From assembly GCF_000142905.1 (NCBI RefSeq), contig NW_013657640.1, positions 148,007-212,006 of the forward strand: a stretch of DNA of 64,000 nt, given 5' to 3'. This document shows, piece after piece, positions 39,739 to 49,600 of this stretch. The notes under the pieces are model-generated. The model saw only the letters and a program-made list of their open reading frames with translations. It was not told the DNA's origin and searched no databases. A program made the position numbers and the translations under genes. Each line of letters starts with the position of its first letter. Position 1 is the first letter of the stretch. Origin of the DNA: Thecamonas trahens ATCC 50062. Taxonomy: Eukaryota > Apusozoa > Apusomonadida > Apusomonadidae.

Positions 39739-40965
39739 CTAGTTTCGAGAGCTGCGCGAGCTCCGCGAGCCGCGTGAGCGATCAAAGCCGCCACTGCGGT
39801 TCACAGCGAAGCGATTGTCGGGACGGCGGTCGCGCCCGTTGCTTCCGCTGCGGCGGCCGTGGCTGCGTGACGAACCGGCGGAAGAAGCGTTGTTGTCGCG
39901 TTCGCGAGAGCGTGAGCGGTGGCGCTTGGGTTTGCGGGCAAACGAGCCGTCCGAGAAGGCCAGCATTTCCGAGGCCGAGATCTTGACGGCGCCGCCGACG
40001 ACGCCCGAGCTTGCGATGATGATGGAGACGCCGGGGCGGAGCGAGCCATCGGCCGAGCCGAGCGAGGCCACGTATTCGAGGCCGCGACGGCCATCGGAGA
40101 GGCGGCCAAAGACAACTTGACGCTTGTCGAGGGCAGGCGCAGGGGCGAGCGTCACCATGAACGCCGAGCCGTTGGCGTTCCTGCGGAACATGCGCGAGCT
40201 GAGATCGGCCGAGTCGCCAGAACGCCACGAGTTAGCGTTGACCATGGAAAGCAGGCCGGCTACCGAGTGCTTGAGGACAAATGACTCGTCGTCAAAGGTT
40301 GGGCCGTAGATCGACTCGCCGCACGGCGCCACAGTGGCGGCCTGCGCAACGGGATTGCTCGCGCCCGGAACAAACTTGCGGTGGATGTTCCCGCCCTGGA
40401 TCCACCGTCCAGGTACAGCTGCATCAACGCGGGTACCCTGGTAGTGGAGCCAGACGTCGGACAGCCGCGACCGCCGCATCTCGCCGGTGGCCAGCTTCAC
40501 AAAGTTCTCCGCCGTCTTGGGCACCAGATCGGCATAGACCTCAAACTCGAGACGGACTGTCCGGGAGCTTGGCCTACGCGTCCCCCGCTCAGCCTCCTCC
40601 ACTACCAGCTCCAGCCAGACTCGCGGATTCTCCTCGTTGCTGTGGTACCGCGTCGTCCCGCTCCCGCTCGGCAGTCCCGGCACGGGCTTTCCTTCCTTGG
40701 CCGCCTTGACTGCAAACGCCACCGATGCCTCTACCCCGTACGCCGTCACATCGTCGACCTCTGCTACCGCTGCAGTCTCAGCCGCTGGCGCCATCGCTGT
40801 TTTCATCGCTGTCGTAGTCGTAGTCGTCGTCGTCGTCGTCGTCGTTGTCGTCGTCATCGCGCCGCCCTCCTCGTCGTCCAGTGCCGCAAGCTCTGCGTCC
40901 CAGTCGCGTGTGGGCTTGGCCTTTGCCTTGCCACGCTTGCGAGCCCTTGTGCCTGGAACGAACAT
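39739..40965 (-). CDS. Divergent cyclophilin-type PPIase with poly-Thr leader and RS tail
   Basis: A 408-aa frame starting MFVPGTRARKRGK. A 15-residue Thr run (about 38-52) comes from a trinucleotide repeat. The cyclophilin domain covers about 120-330: VYADLVPKTAENFVKLATGE, PGRWIQGGNI, GESIYGPTFDDESFVLKHSVAGLLSMVNAN, GSAFMVTL, VVFGRL. Relative to cyclophilin A, PGFMxQGGD is PGRWIQGGN, GSQFF is GSAFM and the Trp of the cyclosporin pocket is missing, so PPIase activity and cyclosporin binding are doubtful. A 35-residue insertion (SWRSGDSADLSSRM) splits the core. The C-terminal 60 residues are RS-rich (RHRSRSRERDN, DRSRGSRSSRSSRN), as in splicing-associated cyclophilins (PPIG/CWC27-like groups). 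It is probably nuclear. Confidence 0.85.
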   Translation of the reverse strand: MFVPGTRARKRGKAKAKPTRDWDAELAALDDEEGGAMTTTTTTTTTTTTTTTAMKTAMAPAAETAAVAEVDDVTAYGVEASVAFAVKAAKEGKPVPGLPSGSGTTRYHSNEENPRVWLELVVEEAERGTRRPSSRTVRLEFEVYADLVPKTAENFVKLATGEMRRSRLSDVWLHYQGTRVDAAVPGRWIQGGNIHRKFVPGASNPVAQAATVAPCGESIYGPTFDDESFVLKHSVAGLLSMVNANSWRSGDSADLSSRMFRRNANGSAFMVTLAPAPALDKRQVVFGRLSDGRRGLEYVASLGSADGSLRPGVSIIIASSGVVGGAVKISASEMLAFSDGSFARKPKRHRSRSRERDNNASSAGSSRSHGRRSGSNGRDRRPDNRFAVNRSGGFDRSRGSRSSRSSRN

Positions 40966-41538
40966 GCTTCAGATGGGAGTGGGTGGGGTGTGGGGTGGGT
41001 GGGGTGGTGGGAGCGGGTGGCTGCGAGTCGCACTGACTTTGGCGCGAGGGGGAGAACAGGGAGGCGGGAGGGAGGGCATGAGAAAGAGGCAAGCATAGCC
41101 ACATGACCACCATGTCTGGATCAACTGGTACTTGCGTATGTCATGTACACGAGTTGCAGAGTGATGGATGCTAGCAAAGGGGTAGGTGGATGACGGAGGG
41201 CTGCGATCACGCGCCTTGGACGAGCCATTACCGAGTTGATGCATCACCTAGAGGCATACATGGCCCGATGACCACCATGCCTGGGTCAACTGGTACTTGG
41301 GTATGTCATGTACACGAGGTGGATGACGGAGGGCTGCGATCACTCGGGAAGAGAGCCTTCGACGAGCCACTACCGAGTTGATGCATCACTCGACCAAGAA
41401 TTAATCGATGGCCCTGTTCAATTAACCATGGTTGCCATTATCGAGTGGGCGGCACTGGTACGGGCTAAGCGACGGGAGAGACGGCCACTTATCGCACCTT
41501 CATGGGCTTCACGACGTGATTACGTAACACTAACAAAC
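40966..41538. promoter_or_regulatory. Divergent promoter interval between cyclophilin and eIF5 genes, with duplicated blocks
   Basis: 573 bp separate two start codons on opposite strands. 41102-41155 recurs at 41266-41317 (core ACTGGTACTTG...GTATGTCATGTACACGAG), and 41186-41248 recurs at 41318-41388 (cores GTGGATGACGGAGGGCTGCG and CTACCGAGTTGATGCATCA). AT content is higher than in most of the window. The role as a promoter is inferred from gene positions. Confidence 0.5.
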
Positions 41539-43060
41539 ATGGTACGTATGCCCATGATTCCCTCCATCATCTCTGCTCCATACTTCCTCCTTATCTCCAA
41601 ATACCCCCATATCAGCCCCGCACCATGCCCAGTATGAGTTGGCTGGCCATAGCAGGCAAAATCTGCCGACAGAGGCGACGTGTTCCTTGCCCCCCTCCCC
41701 CCCCCCCCCCCCCCCCGCCCCTCCCACCACCACCACCACCACCACCACCACCAACAGAGAGAGAGACTCATGAGAAGAGGGGAGGGTACTGTAGTCTTCA
41801 ATCAACATTGGCGGTTCGTCCAAGGACGCGTCGTACCGGTACAAGATGCCCAAGCTCATTGCCAAGGTGGAAGGGCGTGGTAATGGGATCAAGACGCGCA
41901 TTGTGAACATGGCAGAGATCGCAAAGTGCCTCAAGGTGCCTCCGGCATATCCCACAAAGTGGTTCGGCTTTGAGCTGGGTGCACAGGCGCGGTGGACGGA
42001 GAAGACTCAAGCTGCCATTGTCAATGGTGCCTTTACTGCTGCTGATCTGCAGTCGACCCTTGATGCCTTTGTCCAGACGTTTGTCCTCTGCCCCAACTGT
42101 GGCCTGCCCGAGATCGACCTCTCGGTCAAGCGCAATGTGGTGATGGCTACGTGCTCGGCGTGCGGTAACCAGGCTTCCATTGGTGGGACCCACAAGCTCT
42201 CCAAGTACATTGTCAACAACCCGCCGCCCAAGTCAAAGAAGGGCGCGAGCAAGCAGGCTGCTGCTGCTGCCGCCGCCGCTGACGATGCGGACCCGTTTGC
42301 TGGCGACATCATCGACGTGACCAAGACCGAGGTTGCTGACGATGACGCCAACGTCGAGTGGTTCACCGACACCTCGGAGGCCGCGGTCCTCGACCGGCAG
42401 AAGGCGACCATCGGCGCCAACAAGCTGCTCGCCGACATCGGCGCCGTCACCATCGAGCGCGACATTGCCGACTCGGTCGCCGCCTTTGAGGCCTGGTACG
42501 CCGAGTCCGACCGCGACCTTGGCGAGATCGAAGCCTTCCTCGACGACCTCAAGTCAACGTACGCCCACAAGAACGCCGAGATTGTGGGCGCGTTCTGCGC
42601 TGTTGTCTGGGGCGACGACCTCTTCACCCAGCTCCCGCATTACGCCGAGATCATGAGCAAGTTTATCAACGGCACCTCGGAGCAAAAGGTTGTCCTCGGC
42701 TGGGTCGAGCGCGTGTGCGGCGAGACCCACCGCGATGCGCTCCTCAAGTACGTCGCCCACATCCTCAAGCACCTGTACGAGCTCGACCTCGTTGATGAGG
42801 AGGTCATGCTCAAGTGGGCCGGCAAGAAGAGCTCCAAGTTTGTGCTCAACAAGATCTCGGTCGAGGTCAAGACCGCAGGCGCCCAGTTCCTCGACTGGCT
42901 GGCCGAGGCCGATGACGAGTACTCGTACGAGGACGACGACGAGGACGACGGTGAGGACGCCGGCGCCTCGCAGGTCACCGAGCGCTTTGCCCGGGGCGCT
43001 GCTGCTGCCCCTGTCGCTGCCAACGACGACGACGATGACTTTGACATTGACGACATCTAG
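41539..43060 (+). CDS. Translation initiation factor eIF5, start codon exon followed by intron
   Basis: Exon 1 contributes only the ATG at 41539-41541, followed directly by donor GTACGT; exon 2 runs 41795-43060 after acceptor CTGTAG. The join gives MSSINIGGSSKDASYRYKMPK, parallel to human eIF5 (MSVNVN...YRYKMPR), and 422 aa. Without the exon the protein would start at the internal Met (41846) and lose the N-terminal tail that provides GAP activity. The zinc ribbon is intact (CPNCGLPE...CSACGNQ), as is the N-terminal eIF2-GAP/eIF2beta-like domain, and the C-terminal W2 HEAT domain (about 215-370) with acidic tail (DDDEDDGEDAG, DDDDDFDIDDI). eIF5 triggers GTP hydrolysis by eIF2 at the start codon. 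The intron has C18-like and CCA repeats (41690-41755). Confidence 0.93.
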
Positions 43061-43244
43061 ATATCTCGCTTCAGAGTAACACCTCCCGATCCCCCCTCGT
43101 CCACACCATCCCGCCGATCCCTCCGCCTGTCCGCCGACCCGAATGCCTCGCTGCTGCCGACCGCGCCAACTGCCACCACTTCACCGCCCTCTTCCCCCCC
43201 CTCCCACCCACCACACCCACCACCCACCCACCACACCCCTGGTC

Positions 43245-44261
43245 ATGCGACCCATGACGAGTGCTTCGGAACCCCGGGTGGTGAACGCGCTGACACGGCG
43301 GCTGATGGCGGCCCAAGCCCGGGTTCGGGAGCTGGAGAGCGAGGCAGCGGCGGCGGCGGCGGCAAGGGCGGCGGCCGAGGTCAGGGCCGAGGGCTCATCG
43401 ATGGACGCTATGGAGGCTCGGAAAGCGGCAGAGAAGGCAGGACACGAGGCTGAGGCCAAGATGGTTCATACGTTGCGCTCCCTGGAGGCCCAGCTGGCTG
43501 CCGCAGATGCGGCTACCTCTGCCCGGACCCACTCGCTCGCCGCTCTGGCGGCAAAGCTCGCCGATGCATTGGGCGTTGAGCGGCTTGGTGCGGCTGGCGG
43601 CGGCGAGACAGAGGCGCCCGAGTCTGATGTCGTGGACAATCATCTGGGCGCACTGGTGGCGGCAGCAGCGGCAAAGATCAGGTCGGCGGCTGCGGCTGGC
43701 GAAGCGAGCGTCGCAGGCGGAGCATCGGAGATGGCGGCAGAAAGCGGAGCGGCTGCAAGTGCAAGCGATGGGAGCGACGATGTGATGTCAAGGCTGCGGG
43801 CGGCGGCGGCGGAGAATGAGATGCTGCAAGTCGAACTGGTGCTGAGCCAGGAGGCTGCTATTCAGGCGCAGCGCGAGGCCAAGACGGCGCAGGCGGCGAT
43901 GGACGAGATTACCTCTGAGCGCAACGCGCTCAAGCTCAAGCTGCGATCGATCCTCACTGACGATGGCCAGGGAAGCGAGGTGCTGACGACCAAATCGCAG
44001 CACGGCGCAACCATCGAAGATCTCCGTGCCCGCGCCATGGCCCAGCGCAAGGCGTTCCAGGCCTCGCTCTCTGAGCGCGAGCGCGCGCTCATCGAGCTGC
44101 GGCAGACAACCACGGCGCAGCTTGACCGCAAGCACGCCCAGGTGGTCAAGCTCTCCTCACAGCTGGAAAAGGCCAAAAAGCGGATCCGTGAGATGTCGAC
44201 CCAGCTGGCCAAGGCCAAGACCATCATCAAGGCTGCCAAGAAGAAGAAGAGCAGACAATAG
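43245..44261 (+). CDS. Coiled-coil protein, unrecognised
   Basis: ATG at 43245 (MRPMTSASEP) or 43254; about 338 aa. Nearly all is predicted helix: Ala/Glu/Arg heptads at about 10-65 and 75-110, a Gly/Ala-rich break (120-180) and a strong coiled coil from 185 to the end (RERALIELRQTTTAQ, QLEKAKKRIREMSTQLAKAK). It ends with a basic KKKKSRQ cluster. No domain name can be given; golgin-, centrosome- or GRIP-like coiled coils look similar. It lies 184 bp after eIF5 on the same strand and 4 bp before the THOC1 stop (convergent). Confidence 0.7.
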   Translation: MRPMTSASEPRVVNALTRRLMAAQARVRELESEAAAAAAARAAAEVRAEGSSMDAMEARKAAEKAGHEAEAKMVHTLRSLEAQLAAADAATSARTHSLAALAAKLADALGVERLGAAGGGETEAPESDVVDNHLGALVAAAAAKIRSAAAAGEASVAGGASEMAAESGAAASASDGSDDVMSRLRAAAAENEMLQVELVLSQEAAIQAQREAKTAQAAMDEITSERNALKLKLRSILTDDGQGSEVLTTKSQHGATIEDLRARAMAQRKAFQASLSERERALIELRQTTTAQLDRKHAQVVKLSSQLEKAKKRIREMSTQLAKAKTIIKAAKKKKSRQ

Positions 44262-44265
44262 CGTG

Positions 44266-46341
44266 TTACTCGTCGTCGTCGTCGTCGCTGACAACCTCAC
44301 CCTCCTCCAGCTCTTCGGTGGCAGCCAGGAACTCTGCTTCTGCAGCAGCCATGTCGTCGGCGTCGAGCTCGACATCCAGCTCGACGTCGAGCTCAGCGTC
44401 GGCCTCGGTCAGACCCTCGGGGATTTCGTCCATAGGCTCGAGCGCAGCATCCGCGTCGGCATCAGCGTCAGCGTCAGCGTCAGGGACCACGTCGGCGTCG
44501 GGGGCTGCCACGTCCATGTCTGCTGGTTCGGCCTCGGGGTCGGATTCAGCCTTTTGCTCGGCCTTCTGCTCTGCTGCTTTTGGCTTGGCCTCGGCCGTCT
44601 CGGTGACACCAGGCCAGAGCGGAGCGTCATCATCAAAGGAGAGGTGCGGGTTCTGCCAGCGAGCGGCGGCATCGTCGACGTCCGAGCCGAGGGCCGAGTA
44701 GACCTCAAACGAGGCTTGCGAAGCAACACGCAGGGCCTTCCACATGTACTTGGGGTCATTCTTGCGCTTGTACTCGTCTTCGATGGCGTTTTCCGGGTCG
44801 GCATCGTCGACAATGGGTCGCATGATGACCTCCATAGACGGCGGGCGCTCGGCGTCCTCCAGCGGCGTCCAGTTGTCCTGAGCCTCGAGCAGATCGGCGA
44901 CTTGGGCGACGGGGTCCGGCGGCGGCGGGGCAAAGCGCGAGACCGGCTTGCGCTTCTTGGACGGCGCAGCAGCGGCCGCCGCCGCCGTCTCATCGGCGAG
45001 CTTGCGCTTGCGCGAGAGCGGGACGGCGGCGAGCTTGACGTCGCTGGTTGCGGGGCGCTCGTACGGCTTACACGAGTCGAACTTCCATGACAGCCAGGCG
45101 AGCTCGCGCTCCATGAGCTTGGTGACGACGGCGGCAAACACCTTGCCGTCGGGCGGAGTGGCGCGGATCTGGGCCATGGCCTCGGCGTGGAGCTCGTCGA
45201 GGGCGGCGTTCTGTGCGGACGAGAGCACGACCTGCTTCGTCTTTGTGGCAGCCACGCGCAGGCTCTGGATAAAGATAAGGTACTGCATCAGGATGTGCCG
45301 GCGGAAGAACGGGTCCGAGAGCTCGAGCGTGATGAGCCGCGATGAAGTGAGGAACTTGCAAAAGTGGGCCGAGATGCTATCGGTGTTGTTGCTTCCGGCC
45401 TCGGTCTCGAGCTCCATGCCGACCGGCGCGTCTGCGGCTGCGCGGCGGTAGACGGCGTCGTCGCTCTCGTGAAAAGGCTGAGTGGCAAAGGCCTTGAGGA
45501 CGAGCCGGGCGGTGTCGAGGAAGGTCGGCCAGGCGGATGGGGCGTCGTCGTCGTCGCCGGCCATCACCGCCGCCGGGTTCTTGAACGCCTCCTGCAGCGA
45601 CCAAAACGCGCGGTAGAAGCCAAAGTCGACAGGCGGGTCGTTTGGTCCGCGCTTGCCGCCAGCTTCGATCTGGACCTTCCAGGCAGCGGCGGCTTTGTCG
45701 TCGGCAGGCGGGGCTTCATCGAGCGCGGTGGTGTTGTCGACGTTGACCCGAGAAGTGAGGTTGACGCCCGAGCGCTCCGAGAGCGGAAAGGCCATGGCGA
45801 GGAACACGAGGATGCGTCCGCGGAACGCGTTGTCCTGAGCCCGCGAAAGCCTGCGGAGCATGTCGTTGCAGGCGCGAAGAAGAGCGAGGCCGGCCGACTT
45901 TGCCGCCCGATCGCCCTTCGGCCCGTCCAACAGGCGGCCGACCTGCGGCAGCGCGTCCTCCAGCCAAGCAAAGACCCGCTCGGCGTGCGGCACAACAAGA
46001 CCAGCGAGCACGTCGTCGATGAGAGTAAACAGTCCAGCGCCGTCCATCAGCGGCGTCTCTGCAGTAGCCAGGCCCGCGGCATCGTCCAGCAGCACCAGCA
46101 GCGGAGCAACGCCAGCGGCATCATCACCGGAACCAGGCTGCGAGCCAGCAGGCGACATTCCGACCTCTGCCAGCACTTCAGCCGCCCGCAATCGAAAAGC
46201 AGCAGCCACAGCATGGGCATCAGCCGCAGCCTCGGTCACTGTCAGAGTCAAAGCAGGGAGCGAGGGTGACGAGGCGAGGGCAGCCGCCACGGCGTGTGTG
46301 GCCGAGGCGTAGAGGGAGGTGGTGGTGGTGGTGGTGGACAT
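44266..46341 (-). CDS. THOC1: THO complex subunit 1 (THOC1/HPR1)
   Basis: 691 aa in one frame. Diagnostic THOC1 blocks: LLRACNDMLRRLSRAQDNAFRGRI, FLAMAFPLSERSGVNL, DFGFYRAFWSLQEAFKNP, FLTSSRLITLELSDPFFRRHILMQYLIFIQSL, a Pro-Pro-Asp-Gly segment and DPENAIEDEYKRKNDPKYMWKALR. THO couples transcription to mRNA export through TREX. Human THOC1 ends with a death domain; here about 120 residues after the conserved core are acidic low-complexity (Asp/Ala/Glu repeats including a GCGTCA-type hexamer run near 44465-44487) with no death-domain-like helices. The N-terminus has a short Thr run. It starts 330 bp from the divergent WDR48 gene. Confidence 0.93.
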   Translation of the reverse strand: MSTTTTTTSLYASATHAVAAALASSPSLPALTLTVTEAAADAHAVAAAFRLRAAEVLAEVGMSPAGSQPGSGDDAAGVAPLLVLLDDAAGLATAETPLMDGAGLFTLIDDVLAGLVVPHAERVFAWLEDALPQVGRLLDGPKGDRAAKSAGLALLRACNDMLRRLSRAQDNAFRGRILVFLAMAFPLSERSGVNLTSRVNVDNTTALDEAPPADDKAAAAWKVQIEAGGKRGPNDPPVDFGFYRAFWSLQEAFKNPAAVMAGDDDDAPSAWPTFLDTARLVLKAFATQPFHESDDAVYRRAAADAPVGMELETEAGSNNTDSISAHFCKFLTSSRLITLELSDPFFRRHILMQYLIFIQSLRVAATKTKQVVLSSAQNAALDELHAEAMAQIRATPPDGKVFAAVVTKLMERELAWLSWKFDSCKPYERPATSDVKLAAVPLSRKRKLADETAAAAAAAPSKKRKPVSRFAPPPPDPVAQVADLLEAQDNWTPLEDAERPPSMEVIMRPIVDDADPENAIEDEYKRKNDPKYMWKALRVASQASFEVYSALGSDVDDAAARWQNPHLSFDDDAPLWPGVTETAEAKPKAAEQKAEQKAESDPEAEPADMDVAAPDADVVPDADADADADADAALEPMDEIPEGLTEADAELDVELDVELDADDMAAAEAEFLAATEELEEGEVVSDDDDDE

Positions 46342-46671
46342 AGGAGGGGGGGAGGGGGGGAGGGGGGGAGGAAGGGTGGGGTGGGTGGTGGTGGGTGGGG
46401 TGTGGAGTGGGGGTGGTCGGGGTGGTCGGGGTGGTCGGGGTGGTCGGGGTGGTCGGGGCGGTCGGGGTGGTCGGGGGGGCTGTGTCGCACTGAGGTCGGT
46501 CGCCGGATAGGGGGGGAGGGGGGGAAGGGGGGAAGGGGGAGGGGGGAAGGGGCTACGCCAGACTCAATACCACACTCCACGCCACCCTCTACACCACCCA
46601 CCACCACCACCACCACCACCCACCACCACCACCACCCCACCACTGCTACTGCTGCTGCTGCTGCCACTGCC
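46342..46671. promoter_or_regulatory. Shared THOC1/WDR48 promoter interval with 10-bp repeat
   Basis: 330 bp between two divergent start codons. 46411-46478 is an array of about seven GGTGGTCGGG units with one variant; G-run blocks (46346-46375, 46508-46548) and CCACCACC runs (46590-46640) fill the rest. A shared promoter is an inference from spacing. Confidence 0.5.
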
Positions 46672-49600
46672 ATGGCTGTCTTTCCCCATGCCTACGTCGG
46701 CTCGTCGGGGCCGCACAGGGAGCGACCACAGGTACGCAGGGCAAAGGGGGAAAGGGAACAGGGAAGGGGAAGGGGAAGGGAAGGGCATGTACTCACTCGT
46801 CGCTATGGGTTTATGTGGGGGGGTCGGTGGCTGGTGGATGCGCCTGTGTCTGGCTGGCTCACTGGCTCGGTGGCTGATGGACTGGCTCGGTGTCTGGCTG
46901 GCTCACTGGCTTGGTGGCTGATGGACTGGATCGGTGCCTGTGGACTGGATCGGTGCCTGTGGACTGGATCGGTGCCTGTGGACTGGCTCGGTGGCTGATG
47001 GACTGGATCGGTGCCTGTGGACTGGCTCGGTGCCTCTGGCCTGGATCGGTGCCTGTGGACTGGATCGGTGCCTGTGGACTGGATCGGTGTCTGGCTGGCT
47101 CACTGGCTCGGTGCCTGTGGGCTGGATCGGTGCTATTTCCTTTCTCCCCTATACAGCGCCGCATCCGCATCTCGTATACCATCGAGGATGCAGCTCGTCC
47201 TCCTTCGCACCGCTTTGGCGTCAACGCTCTTGCAGTCGATCGCATCAACGTATGTTGTGTTGCCTCAAGGCATAATGCATTCCCCCTCTATCCCCGCCAC
47301 ACTCACACTCATCCTCTCCCTACCTCCACAGAATCGCCTCTATACCGCAGGCCGCGACTCGACCATCATCTCGTGGGAGATGGGCGCGACAAGGTCCCAG
47401 GGCCGCGAACGGAGGGAGCCGTCTGCGCCGGTGGCCTCTCGCGTTCTCGCTGGCCACATTGATTGGGTCAACGACCTGGTCCTGTTTGGTGACGACAATC
47501 GTATGCTGATGTCGGCGTCGTCCGACACCTCAGTCGTGTGCTGGGACACATCCACCGGCGACGAGGTGTACGTCATGAACAGACATGCCGACTACGTCAA
47601 GGCCCTGGCGTACCTGCCTACTCGAGGTCTCATGGCCTCGGCTGGTCTCGACAACAAGATCTGTCTGTGGGACGTGGCCAACGTCGCCGCCTCTGTCGAG
47701 CTGACAGGTCACAAGGACTCGGTCTACGCGCTTGCTGCCGCCACTAGCGCTCCGATCCTCGCCTCAGGATCTTCTGAGAAGCTTGTTCGCCTCTGGGACG
47801 CCCGGAGCCACCGCAAGATCGGCAAGCTCAAGGGTCACACTGACATTGTCAAGACGCTCGCCGTCGACGCCTCCGGCTCGCTCATTCTCTCCGGCGGCTC
47901 CGACGGGCTGGTCAAGCTGTGGGATGTCGGGACCCGCAAGTGTCTCGCCTCGTACCGCATCCACGGCGACTCGGTCTGGTCGCTCCGGGCCTCAGACTCG
48001 CTCACTCACTTTTACTCGGCCTCGCGCGACGGCTCCATCGCGTACTCGACTCTCCGCTCCGGGCCAGATTCGGTTCTCTCGGTCCGCCTCGCCCAGCTCG
48101 ACCATCAGGTCCTCGCCCTTGCGCCGACTCACACACCCGGTGCCCAAAAGGCTGCTTCGCCAGGCCTGGTCTGGGTTGGAACCACCACATCGTCGCCAGT
48201 CGCCTTTGCAACTCCGGAGCCTGATCTGGCCCAGGACCTGTCGTCGTCGGTCTACGTCCCGCCACACACCGCAGCCTCGGCCTCTGGCGTCGTTGCCACC
48301 CCGCGAAATGCCCTTCCACCCAACACCCTCCCCGCGCCTCGAGCCCTTGCTCCCGTCGCCACCCTTCCGGGCACCACTGGCATCGTTCGCCACCAGATCC
48401 TTGCCGACCGCCGCCACGCGCTCACCCAGGACAACTCGGGCCTCATGCAGGTGTGGGACGTGACCCGCGGCGTCAAGATTTCGGACCTGCCTAACGCAGA
48501 CGACTGGGACGAGGAGCTCAAGACCCAGAACGACAACATCGGCCCTGTCGCCGTCCCCTCGTGGCTCACCCTCGACTCCAAGACCGGCGGCCTCACCGTT
48601 CATCTCACCCAGCCGCAGTGCTTTGCCGCAGAAGTCTTTGCCGAGGACCTCAACCTCACCCCCTGCTGCCGCGAGCTGCCCGAACCCGGGACACGCATCA
48701 ACATCGGCCACGTAGTGCTCAAATCCATCTTCCGCCACGCCATCCGCCAATTCCTCGAGGAACACTCCGCCAAGGCCCGCCGCGCCGCCCGCCGCGCCGC
48801 CGCACACACCGCACCTGCGCCCGCCGACGACGACGTGTACTCGGATGAAGGCACTGCTGGTCGTGCCACAGGCTCCGCCGCCTCAGCCTCGGCCTCGACT
48901 TCGGCTGTCTCAAAGTCATCGCGACGCAGACGCCGCCATCGCAACTCGCGCCACGCTGGCCGCTCCGGCCGCAGAAAGGGCAAAGCCCGCAAGAAGCGCT
49001 CCGACACTGCAGGCGAAGAAGAGCAGGAGGAAGAGGACGACGACGGCACTGCGCCTCTCTCCGCCTCGGCCTCCCGCTCGCTCGGGGAAGACTCGTCCAA
49101 CGACTCGCGAACATCGCAAGATCGTGCTTCACCCCCTATCCCCGGTGCAGCGTCAGCCGAGCTCGACTCGGACTCGTGCGTCGGCTCGGCGGTGTCGTCA
49201 TCATCTGCCGATGCCGAGGAGCAGGCTGAGGATGCGCTCCTCGATCTGCAGCGCGGCGAGTCCCTCCTTCCGTGGTTCTTTGACCTCGCCGACTCGACTC
49301 GCGTCGTCGCCACCGAGGAGCCGTCGGGCCGCAAGCTGCTCTCTCTCACTGTCGGTGCCATGCACTCCAAGTGGAGCGAGATCAACATCGAGACGTGGCT
49401 TCACAACGCTCTGTGGGAGAACGTGCTCTGGGCCAATGAGCCGTCCAAGATCCTGTTCACCCTCGAGCCGCGCCCGAACTCGGACCTTGCCGCCCTCTCC
49501 ACTACCGGGCAGTCGCTGCAAGCTGCCCGAGTCTACCGCGTCAAGCGTGTTGCCGCACACGTCTTTAACCAGCTTGGCCTTGACCGAGAGGGCTATGACC

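Noticed and set aside
47011-47331. N-terminal extension of WDR48 in the same frame (MPVDWLGASG...)
   Set aside because: It translates the 19-bp minisatellite and intron 2. The spliced exons give a proper WDR48 N-terminus instead.
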